A stretch of DNA of 64,000 bases from the NCBI GenBank assembly GCA_030272155.1, contig CP126203.1, positions 124,001 through 188,000 on the forward strand, written 5' to 3'. Positions within the stretch are counted from its first letter, which is position 1, and each line of letters opens with the position of its first letter. Positions 14,543-27,255 of this stretch are shown here, one piece after another. This DNA comes from Tetradesmus obliquus. Taxonomy: Eukaryota > Chlorophyta > Chlorophyceae > Sphaeropleales > Scenedesmaceae. The position numbers were made by a program, and so were the translations under genes. The notes below the pieces were generated by a model. It had not been told where the DNA came from, did no database searches, and saw nothing but the letters and a program-made list of their open reading frames with translations.

Positions 14543-16229
14543 CTTCCAGGGGCAAGGGTAAGATGCGCAACAGGCGCTACGTGCTGCGCAAGGGTCCGCT
14601 GGTGGTGTACGGCGCTGACCACGGCATCAGCAAGGCCTTCCGCAACCTGCCCGGCGTGGAGGTGGCCAGCGTAGACGCGCTCAACCTGCTGCAGCTGGCG
14701 CCGGGCGGCCACCTGGGCCGCTTTGTGATCTTCACCAAGAGCGCCTTCGACCGCCTGGACAAGATCTTCGGTGAGCGCTGCTAATGGTTTCATGTCGCTT
14801 GTGTTGAGTGTTACAACGACAGTGTATCACGGGGCAGTCAGGTGTATGCAGGAGGCCGCTGTCAGCAGCAGCAGTTGCCGTGGTACCGAATGATCAAGAT
14901 TTACAATGAGGCGCATGATATGTGTCATTTGGCGTCGCAGTTGCAGCATATGGGGGGTTACGAAGTTTGCGAGAGGCAGCAGCAGCATGCATGTAAACAG
15001 CTGGTTCTGCTGCCTGGGCAGAGTCTTTGGTGAGGCTCGGCCACCTGTAAAGCATGTCAGTTGTTCGCCACAGCGCAGCTCGGGCTGTTTGGCAGGTCAG
15101 ATCCTGGTTCACACGATTGATGTCAGCCATGTTACTCTAACAGCAAGAGACGCCCCACATTAACCCTGTGAGGCAGAGCCGGGCCGGATGTGACAAGGTG
15201 ACCGGGTGTGACCCTTCTCCACCCCATGCTGTCCTGCAAGCGTCTCACTTTGTGGTTTGCCTGCCCTGTGCTGTCTACTGCTCCTGCAGGCACCACCACC
15301 ACTGAGAGCGAGGTGAAGAAGGGCTACAAGCTGCCCCGCGCGTGCATGACCAACGCTGACGTGACCCGCCTCATCAACTCCGACGAGGTGCAGAGCGTGG
15401 TCAACGCGCCCAAGGCGCCAGCCAACGCCAAGCACTACGCGCTGAAGAAGAACCCGCTGAAGAACCTGGGAGCCATGATCAAGCTCAATCCACAGGCAGC
15501 GTCCGCACGCAGGTGCGCAGTTGGTTGGGCCTCGTTGTGACATGGTCTCCTCTCTGCGGGGGTTGCAGTTGATGGTGGTGATTTGGTGTATGACATGATG
15601 ACCTGCTACATGCTGTTGCCGGCCCGATTGCTGGTTTGTTTTGTAGCGGTTAATGCCGAGGCTCGTGTGCCCCGTGTTGCTGTGATGATATTAGTATCAA
15701 CATACGTCAAGCTCAACAGTCTGAGCTGCTCCGCAGCTTGAGGAGAACGTTTCGTCTGACGCAACACAACACACACGCAGCCTTTTGCTTTGTTAATTGC
15801 TTGACTTGTTTGGTTTGCTTTGAGGTGTTTTTGGTTGTCACCTGACTGTTTTGGTAGTGGCTGTTTTTTTGGGCTCGACTGTTGGTAAAGCAGTACTTTT
15901 GTGGCACATGCACACTAGCTGTCCTCCGCGCCACTTGATACGTCTTCACATCCCCTCATGCACCGACACATACATTCTCACAGCACCCTTTCCTGCAAAC
16001 CCACCACCCGTCACGCCGCAGGTCTGCCATCCTGCTGAGCGAGCGCCGCGCCAAGGAGCGCGCGGAGCGCCTCGCCAAGCTGCGCGCCGGCCAGCCCACC
16101 GGGGCCGCCAAGCGCAGCAAGGCGCAGCAGGCCATTGCCAAGAAGTTCTACGGCCAGCTGGTGGTGGACAGCGAGTACCAGGGCCAGGACTACGAGGTGT
16201 TCGACAAGTGGCTCGGCACCGCGCAGTAG
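12384..16229 (+). CDS. RPL4: 60S ribosomal protein L4 (uL4), 5 exons
   Basis: Exons 12384-12818, 13619-13752, 14550-14770, 15290-15512 and 16022-16229 join in phase to 406 aa, the normal size for plant and algal L4. It is a structural protein of the large cytosolic subunit; its extended loop reaches the peptide exit tunnel. Family blocks are clear: [111 protein letters not shown]. The start ATG lies in AAAATGGCGG, a good eukaryotic context, and directly precedes the conserved N-terminal region. Introns 2 and 1 carry junction copies (listed separately). Codon use is strongly GC-biased, as expected for a highly expressed algal gene. Confidence 0.97.
13826..14111 (+). repeat. Degenerate copies of the RPL4 exon 2 donor end
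   Basis: The exon 2 end (residues [10 protein letters not shown], donor at 13753) is echoed near 13826-13860, 13975-14000 (AAGGCCCGCGACAGCAA is identical) and 14060-14111. The first copy has GC in place of the donor GT. All lie downstream in intron 2. Confidence 0.65.
14424..14487 (+). repeat. Pseudo-exon: copy of RPL4 exon 3 start
   Basis: The first about 60 nt of exon 3 (residues [20 protein letters not shown]) with its CCAG acceptor are duplicated 126 bp upstream of the true acceptor (exon at 14550). After the Tyr codon the copy diverges and meets a TGA within five codons. Splicing to it would truncate L4. Confidence 0.92.
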
Positions 16230-18276
16230 ACGCGCTGCTGCAGTGTATGCGGCACGCTTGCTTTGTGCGGCTGTGCCGACGGCTGGTGCTTTGTGGCGCT
16301 GGCTGGCGGTTGGTGCCGCAGGGCTTGCGGCTTGTTGGGCTCTGCCAGTAGCAGCCGCGGGTGTGATGCGGCACGTAGCAGTTGACGGTTAACACACTTT
16401 GTGTCTAGACGGCTTCAACTGAGAGTCTTTGTACGCTACACGTTACTGTGTTGGCGATGAGCAAGTGTGCTGCGCGCGTTGGCTGCCTGGTGGTAACGAT
16501 ATGACGCTTGTTGGAATCAAGTATTACACAAGCTTTCCCAGCTGCTTCATGTTGCGCTATAGCAGGCGGCAACGCCGTTGCCGAATGACATTCGATGCTG
16601 AGTCAGCAGTGCAGTTGAAGGTGGATGCCTCTGGAGTAGGGACAGTCAAGGTCCCTACACACCTCCCACATCATCGTGTTACCAAATTGGCGTTACCAGT
16701 CAAGCCTCAGCAACAACGCCACATATGACACAATGCAGACTCGTTGCATTCACAACGTCCTACTGACTGCATGCTGCTGTTTCACTTGAAGCCGCGAGCC
16801 AGCTAGATTCTTCATGCATTGAACGCCGCCCCACCATGCTAGCTACCAGAAGGAGCGGCCTGCAGCACACACGGCAACTGCAGCCTGTTCAGATGATGTT
16901 CAGATGATGTTCAGATGTGACAGGACGCTGCCAGCACAGATGGACTGAGCCTGACAAGCTGCATCCATCTACCATTGTATGGTGATTCAATCACCCAAAT
17001 ACGTCGTCATTTCCCCTTGTGCTAACAGAGATGTTATGCTATACATCTGTATAACTTGCAAACACTGTGCTGATGGGCAAGGCCGCACCCCAGAAGCCCT
17101 GATTCCACAGCTACTGCAGCGGCTGCTGAGCAGCCTGTCCAATGAATGCGGACAGCTACTTCAAACACGCATGTCTAACCGCCGCCACGCATTCCAAGTA
17201 ACATGCATGTGCCGCTCCCACAGTGCAACCACACCATGCACGGCATGCGTGCACACGCGTGCAGTATACACCACCACGTCCCATCTCTGCTGGCGCACAT
17301 GCTTACAGGAAAAGAAGACAATGTGCCACAGTGTTAGCAGCTGTGCTGCTGAGGCTGAAGCTGCCCCTGCTGCCGCACAAGCGGCCCCTGCTGTAGACTG
17401 CAGTAGCCACTGCAGCACGCATGCCACTGCTACAGCAGCATGCAGCAGCTACTGCAGGGGCCACTCTGAGCTGGGGTCGATGGTGGGCATCCCTGGTAGC
17501 ATGGCGGCAGCAGGCGCAGCAGCCGGCAGCACCAGAGGAGGCTCAGCCAATGCCCCACACAGCAGGCTGCGCTTGTATACATGAGACACAGCGTCAGAAA
17601 CTGAAGCTAGTACACAGGCTCCCCAGCAGCTCTTTGCAGACCTCGGCTCAAGGTATTCAAAGAGCAAAGCTGATATCACAACAGGCCTGCTGTGCATGGT
17701 CCATGTCAGACAACCTGGACCAGTGGATGCCTACTGTGGCCACGACCCATTTGCTGAGACTGTGTATGACTTGATGAGTATGCTGCTGTGCACGTGCAGT
17801 CAACGGTAATGACCACAGACAGCAACACAGCAGGATTCTAAAGTACACAACACACCAGCACATCTCGTGGTCTGCTGTGGCAAGGCTTCAGGCCTCCATC
17901 GGCTCTGAGTACACCTGAGCACCTGAGTGCCATGCACACACAACAGCAAGGTGCAGCATATGTTTTGATGTTATGCCAGACAGTATGGCATTCAAATTCC
18001 CGCCCTCTCCTCTGTAACAGCGTCAGAACCATACCATGCTGACACCTGCAGTGTTCAGAAACACACACTGTCAGCTACATTGCGTACCAGGAGCATGCAC
18101 TTCAGGGCTGGCACAGACCAGCACTTTAAGTATGCCCCGCATATTCAATCACAGAAGTTTGACTCCTGCACAGCTGTTACTAGCCAAGCACTGGCGTGCA
18201 CACCAAACAACCGCACCAACAGCGACAGCACTTGCAGCCATGCGCAGTCACCTAACCTGATCCTTATATCAAGGTC
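16230..18276. other. Convergent intergenic region, RPL4 and helical-repeat gene
   Basis: About 2 kb that should hold both 3' UTRs. An open frame at 16979-17584 is Cys/Ala-rich but shows no domain, and the overlapping antisense frames are equally open, so I do not call a gene. No clear repeat array is seen. Confidence 0.4.
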
Positions 18277-19251
18277 CTACGGCACAAGCAGCGCTGCACC
18301 AGCGGCTGCACAGCCGAGAAGCGCAAGCAGGTTGCCAAAGGCAGCACCAAACAACCCCAGCCATTGCATTGATGCCGCACCGCTGGTCTGATGTTATCTT
18401 TCCGGCGTTCATACGTTGTAAAGCAACAACAGTTCATACGCCATGCCCATCTCCCTGGCAAGATATGCTTCAGCCTGCCGTGGTGATCTCACCGTAGAGC
18501 GGGTCCGCCTCCAGGTCTGCCTCCTCGATGTTGACCAGCAGCGTGGGGTTGGACTGCAGCAGCGCGACTGCATACGGCACAGGTTGAAAGGCACATACAG
18601 CCGATATCACTGCAGGCGCCCCAGGCCAGATGCATCACAGATGGGGCACCAACGCAGCACATGCTCCGAAGCCACCTAACGTGTACACTCCTTGCTTGGT
18701 TTGCCGTCATGTGCTGATGTTGCAGATGCCTAGGCCTTCATATCACAAAGCAGGTGGGTCAAAGCCGCGTGCAAAAAGAGCTGTGTTCTGTTGCGGTTGT
18801 CAACACTGCGAGACGCACAAGCAGCAAAGCATGCTGTGGCTGCTGCTGCTTGCTGCTGCACAGCTCCGCCACGCACATGGGTCCTGGTTTGGGAACCAGC
18901 GTGCCAGGTTGGCCAGCGACTGCTGCACCTCTGCAGGGTTGATCAGGTAGGGCACCGCGTCAATGATGGCGTCGATGTCCTGCACCCGTGACAGCAGCGC
19001 CTTGACCTGTAAGCAAAGCCCAGCAGCAGCAGCAGCAGCAGCAGGTGGTGAGATTGTGATGATGGCGTCAATGTCCTGCACCCACGGCAGCAGCGCCTTG
19101 AACTGCATGGCAGTGTAGGCGCAACAAGGGCCAGCAGCAGCAGCAGCCGCAGAAGGGTTGATCAGGTAGGGCACCGCGTCGATGATGGCGTCAACGTCCT
19201 GCACGCGCGACAGCAGCGCCTTGACCTGCATGGCAGAGCAGGCGCAACAAA

Positions 19252-19305
<54 letters not shown>

Positions 19306-20455
19306 GTTCGGCCCTGCGTTGATGATGGCATCATCCAGCGCCTTGACCTGCACACTTGCGGCGTGGAAACACAGTCACAGTTGACTATGCAGCAGGGTGG
19401 CTGTGGGCATGCACGGAAGCATCACGTCGACCTGGCACAGGCTGCTCCTAGCTGCGCCAAACAGACACGTGTGGTTGTTCAGGCATGAACGATGCCTTGA
19501 TAAAACAATGGCATGCACACACTGCCATGCTGCTGCTGCTGCTGCTGCCTCACCTGCTGCGCGTCCGCCTGCACCTGCTCCAGCGGCTTCATCAGCAGCT
19601 TGGGCATGCGCTGCAGCAGGCGCGCAATGTCCACCTGGACCGCAGCAGCAGCAGCAGCAGCAGCAGGCAGGCAGCAGCATTAGAACGGTTGTTGACTGGC
19701 TGTGGCGTGGTGGAGGCAGCAGCCGCGCAATGTCCACCTAAGAGGCAGCTGCCGGTGCTGTTGATGCAGCCATTAGCACTTTGCATAATCTGTTCACACG
19801 AATGCCACATTTAAACAGATAGTGTGTATCAGGCGGCTCGCCTGCTCGATGCAGCCTCCAGCTTGGTGCCCGCTACACGACTTTTTGACACAAACGTTGT
19901 GTTCAATCAGATAGGGTGTGTTGAGACAAGGCATCCGCAGGTACCATTGAGCTGACCTAAGCACAACACTTCATCGATATCATCAACTGAGCCACCCACC
20001 TTGGGGTAGGCCGTCTTGAGGCAGATGACCAGAGCCACCACCCTGTCCACATCCTTCAGGATGCTTGCCTGCAGCAGCACACCACACGCCAGCCAGCAGC
20101 AGTACAGCGGGCAGTTATTTATGTTGCAGTCAGCGCCACCACCCTGTCCACCTCCTTCCCTGAACAAACAGGATGCTTGCCTGCAGCAGTATACCACACA
20201 GCTGTGCTACCACAGCCAGCAGCAGCACAAGCACAAGGCGCAGCACAGCGCCTGCTGCAGCTAGCTGCAAAGAAGTACAAAGATGCACACTGCCCATGTG
20301 CCTGGCGTGCTGGCGCCCATTTTATGTTGGCAGTTATATTCAATTAATAAGCAGCAAGCCTCGCAGCAGCAAGCAGCTGGAGCCACAGCAGACATCAGCA
20401 GCAGCTGCGCAAAACATCCTTGCATGGCCACAGCAACAGGGCAAGGAGATGCGTA

Positions 20456-20496
<41 letters not shown>

Positions 20497-21760
20497 AACC
20501 ATGCTGCTGCTGCTGCTCACCCAGTCTGAGGCCTTCATCTGGTCCAGGTTGGGCGCCAGCCCCGGCACCAGCTGCTGCAGCTTGCCCAGGTTGGCCTCAA
20601 TCACCTGGCAGCAGCAGCAGCAGCAGCAGGACGGTGACCGCCACCAGCAGCAACAAGAACCACCATCCCAGCGCAGCCGCAAATGCAACTGCAGCGATTG
20701 CTACACAAGCAGGGGTGTGCTTTCCAAATTGAAAGCTTGCTGCATGCCTGCAGCAGCAGAGCCACAGTCACCGCCCCCACCTCTGCCGAGGTGCCCTGCT
20801 TGGCTGCTGCTGCGGTCATCTCAGCCAGCTCGCGCTTGCGGCGCCGCGCTGCCAGGTCCAGCTGCTGGAAGGGCTCCACCTGCGGCGGCAGCGGCGGCAG
20901 CAGCAGTGGCAGCGGCAGCAGCAGCAACAGGGGCAGCAGCAGCAGCAGCACGGGCAACTGGTCGACATATTTGCTTAGCGATAGCAACAAGGAAGGTCCA
21001 GCTGCTGGAAGGGCTCCACCTGCGGCGGCAGCGGCAGCAGGGGCAGCAGCAGGGACAAGGTCTATGTTGCAGTCACGTTGCTTCTTGAGCCAAAGCAACA
21101 GGCAAGGTCCAGGCGCAAGGGCGACACCTGCCAGATGTGTAACGCACCAGCTGGGGCACGTGTGTGCAGCATGACCATATGCATACACGCCACCGCAGCA
21201 GCTGCTGCAACAGGCAGTACTGCCGCATGTGGCGAACAACTGCAGTTTGATCCATCTATGTAGAAACTGCGTCCTATTGATGCTGCCCTGCGCTGCACCA
21301 GCATGCTCACCTTATCTTTCTTCAGGTACAAGCTGCTGAGGGTGTGGTTGACTGCCAGCGTGTTCTCCCACTTGTCTGGCTGCTGCTCTTGGCTGCTGCT
21401 GCTGCTGCTGCTGCTCCTGTTAGGTTCAGCAGCAGCTCTGCTACTGCTGGGATCAGCAGGACTGCTGGCTGCAGCTGCAGCAGCTGCTGCAGTGCTGCTG
21501 TGCATGCGGGGGTCTACTGCACTGAAGGGGTCCGTGTACTCTGCTGGAGTAACTGCTGCTTGTGCACCGGCATCCGAAGGTTTGTTAGGTTGTTTTGAAC
21601 TGGTCGTTGCGTCTTTGCGGCTTGCTCTGCAACGACAGCGACTGATCGGCAGGCTGGCAAGCAAACTGTCTCCCGGCGTGCCAGTCGGCTGCAACCGCGG
21701 CCTTTTCACTTGCTTTGTGCCACATTGGGCACCAAAGTTGTGAAAACACAGGGAACGCAT
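18277..21760 (-). CDS. Helical-repeat protein, probably organellar (mTERF-like at best), 8 exons
   Basis: Exons 21760-21311, 20879-20781, 20604-20521, 20068-20000, 19634-19554, 19006-18877, 18567-18493 and 18305-18277 join in phase to 338 aa. The N-terminus (MRSLCFHNFG, then basic and Ser/Thr-rich, then an Ala/Ser-rich linker) looks like an organelle transit peptide. The C-terminal half has three related helical units ending in P-x-L-L: VDIARLLQRMPKLLM, VDAIIDAVPYLINP (IDAIIDAVPYLINP in the model), and FALLQSNPTLLVNI. This layout recalls mTERF-type repeats that bind organellar nucleic acids, but I cannot confirm the family. The first in-frame ATG after an open upstream stretch was chosen. The last two small exons are the least certain part. 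Confidence 0.6.
19050..19353 (-). repeat. Three extra copies of the exon 6 acceptor junction
   Basis: Copies of the CAG|GTCAAGGCGCTGCTG start have exon-side first bases at 19102, 19225 and 19347; the true exon starts at 19006. Periods are 96, 123 and 122 bp. The 19225 copy retains about 70 nt of coding sequence as far as LINP; the 19347 copy keeps little more than VKAL and DDAIIN. Confidence 0.88.
19717..19744 (-). repeat. Extra copy of the exon 5 acceptor junction
   Basis: About 24 nt of exon 5 (residues VDIARLL) with a CTTAG acceptor recur about 100 bp upstream of the true exon start at 19634. Confidence 0.8.
20130..20172 (-). repeat. Degenerate copy of exon 4 start
   Basis: The GCAG|GCAAGCATCCTG start and the later VDRVVAL stretch of exon 4 recur about 100 bp upstream of the true exon at 20068, with a small insertion between them. 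Confidence 0.75.
20996..21030 (-). repeat. Extra copy of the exon 2 acceptor junction
   Basis: The first about 30 nt of exon 2 (residues VEPFQQLDL) with the GCCGCAG acceptor are repeated, with a (GCC/GCT)-rich leader also copied. The true exon starts at 20879. Confidence 0.85.
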
Positions 21761-22550
21761 GCCTGCTTGGATGCTTTCGGGGGCAGCAACGACACTGTTG
21801 CAGCGGTGCAAAGGCTCGAACGCGGTACGGATGAAACGCGTCACAACATGAAGATGTGGGTACGTTCCAGAACATGCGGCAGCCAGGGCGAATGCGTGGG
21901 TAGGGTTGTTTGGGGTGGGACCTGCTGCCAGGTCAGACGAGCCACCGGCAACAAAGATCTTGAAAGATCTGGCTGGTGATACGCGCGGAACACGAGAGGG
22001 AGGAGCTACTCACACCTCCACCGTAACAGACAGCAGAAAGGCAGCGCGGAGCACTGCTGGCAGCAGCAGGTGCATGGGCGTCTGCAGGTGTCTGGTGCCA
22101 GTTACACAGCAGCAGCCCTGACCAGCGCAGTGCATCCCACCTTAGAAAAACATGAAATTAAACAGCAGTCGGCACTGCTACCATAGCAAAGCTGAACACC
22201 GTAGCAGACTGCTGTCTGGCTGCACAGGACAACAACAACATGTGCATGCGCAAAAGGAACGGCCCTGAAAGCGTGCAGAAGAGTGCCCAGAGGTTTGCAA
22301 GACAGCAGCACTCCTTGCCTCAGTGACGGCGACAAGTAGTGCATGCTCCACATCCGTGCAATGCCACTGGAACCTGCAGCACCTTGCACGGCAGCATTGC
22401 CATGACACTCCACAATGACTGAGCACCCCAGCAAGGTGTCTCTGCCCAGATGGCGCTATGCAACCAGCTTGCTGCTGTTGTGCAACTGTACAGCAACCAG
22501 AATGTGGCACGACTACTATTCACACCAGGCGTGGCACACAGCACACACAC

Positions 22551-22940
22551 AACGATTGTGTCTGGCATTTGCCCATTGCGCAAGCAAAGGACGTATGCAC
22601 GCAATGATGCCAGGCTACCAGCGCGCTAGCGCACAGTGATGCTCCAATGCCCGGCACACAGCTGCAGCAACAACCTACATGAGCGGTGCTGCATTGCAGT
22701 GCACAGCAGCACATCGGACAGTTCAGCCAGCATGCTGCAGCTGCAGCAACGATTGTGTCTGGCATTTGGCCATTGCGCAAGCAAAGGACGTATGCACGCA
22801 ATGATGCCAGGCTACCAGCGCGCTAGCGCACAGTAATGCTCCAATGCCCGGCACACAGCTGCAGCAACAACCTACATGAGCGGTGCTGCATTGCAGTGCA
22901 CAGCAGCACATCGGACAGTTCAGCCAGCATGCTGCAGCTG
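22551..22940. repeat. 197-bp tandem duplication
   Basis: AACGATTGTGTCTGGCATTT starts at 22551 and again at 22748. The two copies are nearly identical over about 190 bp. Confidence 0.93.
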
Positions 22941-23399
22941 CAGCATGCTGGCTGGAGCTGCAGCAGCAGCAATATGGCAGCAGTACGCATGGCTGCAGGC
23001 AGCAGCACCTGATCCAGCCAGCTGCAGGCATAGCTGCATTCCATGCGCTGCATTGTTGGAACTACTGCAGACACAGCCACGGCAGTGGCGACGGTGCGGC
23101 ATACAGACTGACCACAAACTCTACGATCATCAAAGCCTTGCAACCCCAACCACATGCTGAGCATGTCAACTATCGCATATCACTCATCACCGCCATGCTA
23201 GGCTGTGGCATCAACATGATCCTAGCTGCTACACACACACCGTTGCCCACCACACCAGCTACCTAACGCTATTTTTGAGACCCCATCAATCACCACGGCC
23301 TCCATGCGCCCTGAACCCTGCTGTTCACACGGCCCCGCTCTAGCAGCAACAGCCGCCAGCTGCCCCCAAGCAACCAGCTGAACAACTGCCCAGCAGCAG

Positions 23400-23660
23400 T
23401 GCACTGCACAGCACGCCGCCTCAGTGATAGCCGCGATGCGCCCAAGCAAGCAGCTGGCAGCCAGCAGCACCGCATCACCGCGGATCAGCAGCATCCGCGG
23501 TGTGCGCTGCCGCCAAGCAATCAGCAATCAGCTGGCAGCCAGCAGCACCGCACACTCCCGCGGCTGTAGCTGCTGTGCGCCCACGCAGTCGGCTGGCAAA
23601 CTGCACAGCCCCTCAGTGGCAGCCGCAACCCCAGCTGCGCCCAAGCAATCAGCTGAATGA
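23400..23660 (-). repeat. Degenerate copies of the SPOC exon 3' end in the trailer
   Basis: Blocks resembling the last coding bases (GCGCACCGCGG..., CCGCTGAGGCGG) and the following CCAAGCA(A)TCAGCTG recur near 23418, 23505, 23565 and 23640, downstream of the stop on the minus strand. Confidence 0.6.
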
Positions 23661-23684
23661 CGAGCAGCAGCGCCTCACGCCGCC

Positions 23685-24585
23685 TCAGCGGTAGCCGCGG
23701 TGCGCGCTGCCGCCGCCGCTGCCGCCCGGCCCGCCGCCCGCCGCACTCGGCTGCGGCACCACCACCGCAATCAGCATCGCGGCGCGCCCGTCCCATCCCA
23801 CCTGCAGCTGCTGGCACACCCCGGGCTTCGGCGGAATTAAGTAAACCGCCCGCGGCCCTAAACCATGCTCCCGCAGCGGAGGCAGCTTGACCATGCCTGC
23901 TCGATCCTTGCCGTTCAGGTAGTTTATGAAGGACTGAAGCGCTGTGGCGTCCCCGCCGTCTGGATGTAGCGGCAGCAGCAGCCGCACGGCTCGCGTGTCG
24001 GGCGCAGATGCCGCGTACTGCTCCAGAGCATCACCCACGCAGATGCGGAAGTTCACATGCAGCGCGTCCGGCCAGCCGCGCGGCTCGGGGGCTGATGTGA
24101 GCATGCTGCTGCTGCTGCCGGGGTGCAGGCACGCCACGCCGCACATGTGCACCGACTGCTTCACAATCGAGCCCTGCCACAGCACGCGGCCCTGCTGCTG
24201 CTGCTGCTGCTGGAAGGGCTGCTGCAGAGAGGCTGGGCTGCCTGCTCCTGCGCTGCCTGCACGCGCTAGTGCTGCTGCAGCACCCGGCGGCAGGCCGTGC
24301 GCGCCCGGACTAGCACCTTGCTGCTGCAGCGGCAGGTGCTGCTGCTGCTGCTGCCAGGGCTGCTGCTGCTGCTGTTGCTGCTGCTGGCCGCCAGCCAAGC
24401 TGCTAGGGTGGGGTGCGATAGGTGGCATTGGCCCGGGAGGCCCAGCAGGCGGAGGCGCCCTCTGGCCCCACTGCTGCTGCTGCTGCTGCTGCTGCATTGA
24501 GTGCCAGCCGCCTCCACTTATGCCACCCACAGTCGGCTGCTGCTGACCAGGCGGCAGTGGCGGAGGCATGGGAGGAGGAATGCCT

Positions 24586-24620
<35 letters not shown>

Positions 24621-27224
24621 GTGCTGTGGGCCCCACCTGGTTGGGTGACTGGGTGTGGTGCTCCACTCGCTAGGGCTGTCACGCCAGCTGCCATTGTTAC
24701 CAGCTGCTGCTGCTGCTGCACCAGCACTCATAGATGGGGAGCTGTAGCTGCGCCTCACATTTGCTGTGCCGCCGGGATCAACGTAGCCCTGCTGCTGCTG
24801 CCGCTGCTGCAGCAGCAGCCCTGGTGACGCCGGCCTGCCAGCGCCGCCTGTGGCTGCCCTTTCTAACTGCTGCTGCTGGTAGTTTACAGGAGGAGGCCCT
24901 GGCGGCAGCGGCGGCACTGCCTGCTGCTGCTGCTGCCGCGCCCAGTCAGCTGCAGGTGGCGGCTCAGGAGGCAGCGGCGGCATCTCCTGCTCGCCCTGCT
25001 GCTGCTGCTGCTGTGGGTGCTTTTTGAGCAGGTAGGCCACCACACTGGCTGCATGTGCTGCCGAGGGCGTCTGCAGCAGCGTGCCGGGCTCTGCTGCGTT
25101 GTTGACCCTGGGGGCAGGACAGCCGCAGCAGCAGCAGGTGGCAGCAGCAGCGTGTCAGCAGCGGGCAGCAGGTTCAAGCAGGGAAAGGTGCAGCGTGTGT
25201 GACAGGGTTTCCAAAGTACGCTAGCCTGCTCGCGTGCCTGCACATGCGACCTCTCTGTTACCATACCTGTGCACATGATTGAAGCTCAGCCCAGCGCACC
25301 CCAGGCCCCCAGCACTACGCTCATGCCGCTGTGCACCCTGCTGCCGCCCCCTCTCAACACAAACACACCCAGTTGGTTGAGGCTCAGCCCAGACAGAAGT
25401 ACATCACAGTTCCAACCCATTACGCACCTGTGCACGTGGTTGAGGCTCAGCCCGGCCGCGCGCAGCTCGTCCGTGATGCTCTCAGCGTCACCCACAGCAT
25501 CACGCGTGGCCCACACATAGCCAAGCGCCTGAGCACTGCTTGCTGCCGCTGCTGCCGCCTTGGCGCTGCCGGGTGGCAGGGAGTCGCAGAAGGCCAGGCG
25601 CAGCGGCGGGCAGTGCGGCAGGCGCTGCATGCCGTTGTGACGCAGGTAGGCTTTGGCAGCTTCCCTGCAGGCGGCAGCAGCAGCAGCAGCAGCAGTGAGT
25701 GACATGTGCAGGGCCTGGTGAGCGTTTCAATGACGCAAACGCAGTGTGTGCGGGTGCTGCGGCAGCCTTCCTGCTTAGCAGACCATGATCGGCTGCTGCT
25801 GTTGTTGTGGCTGAATTGTTCACAAGATGCTTATGCATGTGTACTTCACTGTTGCAGCCGGCAGTTGCAACCATAAAATCTCACAGTCGCTAAAACAGCT
25901 CGGCAGTCTGCATATGCACGCCACAGCAGTTGCTCAGAAAGCCTCTTCAAGCGATGAGTAGCCATGCTGCTACTAGCACGTCTCAAAACAGCCCGCCAAT
26001 CTCTGCATATGCACCTCACAGCAGCTGCCCAGAAAGCCACTTCCCAGCCAAACGCTGAGCACCATGCAGCCACTACTCACAGGACGCCCTTGAACGTGCA
26101 GCACGCACTGCTGCTGCTGCTGCTGCCCAGCCCTCTGCTGCCAGCCTGCTGCTGCTGCTGCTGTGGGCCCAGCCATGCCTCCTCTGCCCCCAGTGTCTGC
26201 TGCAGCTCCTGCCTGCTGATGTGTGGCGGCAGGCCCAGCACCAGCAGGCACGGCTCGGCGCGGCAGATGGGGCCCGGCGGCTGCGGGAACTGCTGCTGCT
26301 GCTGCTGCTGCTGGGCGCGCGGCTCTGCAGTGCAGCAGTGGGTGGGGAGCATGGCAGGTGTAGACATCAGAGGTGCTGCTGTGAGGGTGGTGAGGGTGCA
26401 GGAGGGGTGTACGAGTTGAAGTCAATGCATGAATGCAGCCCAGGGTGGCTGTAGGCCCAAGAAGAGGCGCCATGCAGTGGCAGCAGCAGATAGCAGCAAA
26501 GCACAGGCACTGCAACCAGCACCAACTGCTTCTCAGCTGTGCAGCTGACACACAGCTGCCAGTGCGCCACACACGCACCTGGCGCGCCCAGCTTGCTCTG
26601 CTCCTGCCAAACTACAACAGCAGCATAGCACGTGCACGGCAACCAGCACCAACACCATTCATAGCTGCTGCACAGCTTCCCAACGCACCTGGCGCGCCCA
26701 GCTTGCTGCTGCCCGCTCTGCTCCTGTCGCGCTCCAGCTGGCCAGGCGTGGACAGAGACCTGCAGGCACAACACAGCACACACAGCATGTTACGTTCTAT
26801 TATTGCTGAGTCCTGGTAGCAGCTCCTGTCAGGCGGCTTTGCTGAGGAGCTGGTATGCAATCTATCTGTCACAGCACCGCAGCAGCCTTGCAGGTCGACT
26901 GCACTGCATGGTGCCAGGCGAGCCAGTGCACTGTGATTGTGCCACAGCTGCTGAAGCAGCGTCGGCCTACACAGTTCATGGCACGGACAGCTGCTGTTCC
27001 CTAGCTGCTGGCAGCTGCACTATCTCTGCGGTGCTGACGACGACTGCCTGGTACGTGCAGATGTAGCAGACTCCGCCATGGCCCTGCCGCACGTACTGCT
27101 GCTGCCACTGCAAGCACAATGCAACAGCAAGCATCCCGCACCTGCTGAGTGGCTCTGCGCCGTTGACCAGCCCGCCGTTCTGCTGCTGCCGGATGTAGTG
27201 CGGCAAGCTGCCAGAGCTCTTCAA

Positions 27225-27255
<31 letters not shown>

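Larger units (their letters stand above)
21761..23684. other. Region between the helical-repeat gene and the API5/RRM/SPOC gene
   Basis: No gene supported. It should contain the promoter and 5' UTR of the helical-repeat gene and the 3' UTR of the API5/RRM/SPOC gene. It holds a 197-bp tandem duplication (22551-22940) and degenerate copies of the SPOC exon end (23400-23660). Confidence 0.5.

Noticed and set aside
16979-17584. Plus-strand open frame of 201 codons, Cys/Ala-rich
   Set aside because: No domain, and antisense frames over the same stretch are also open, as expected for CAG/TGC-rich DNA. It lies in a convergent 3' region.
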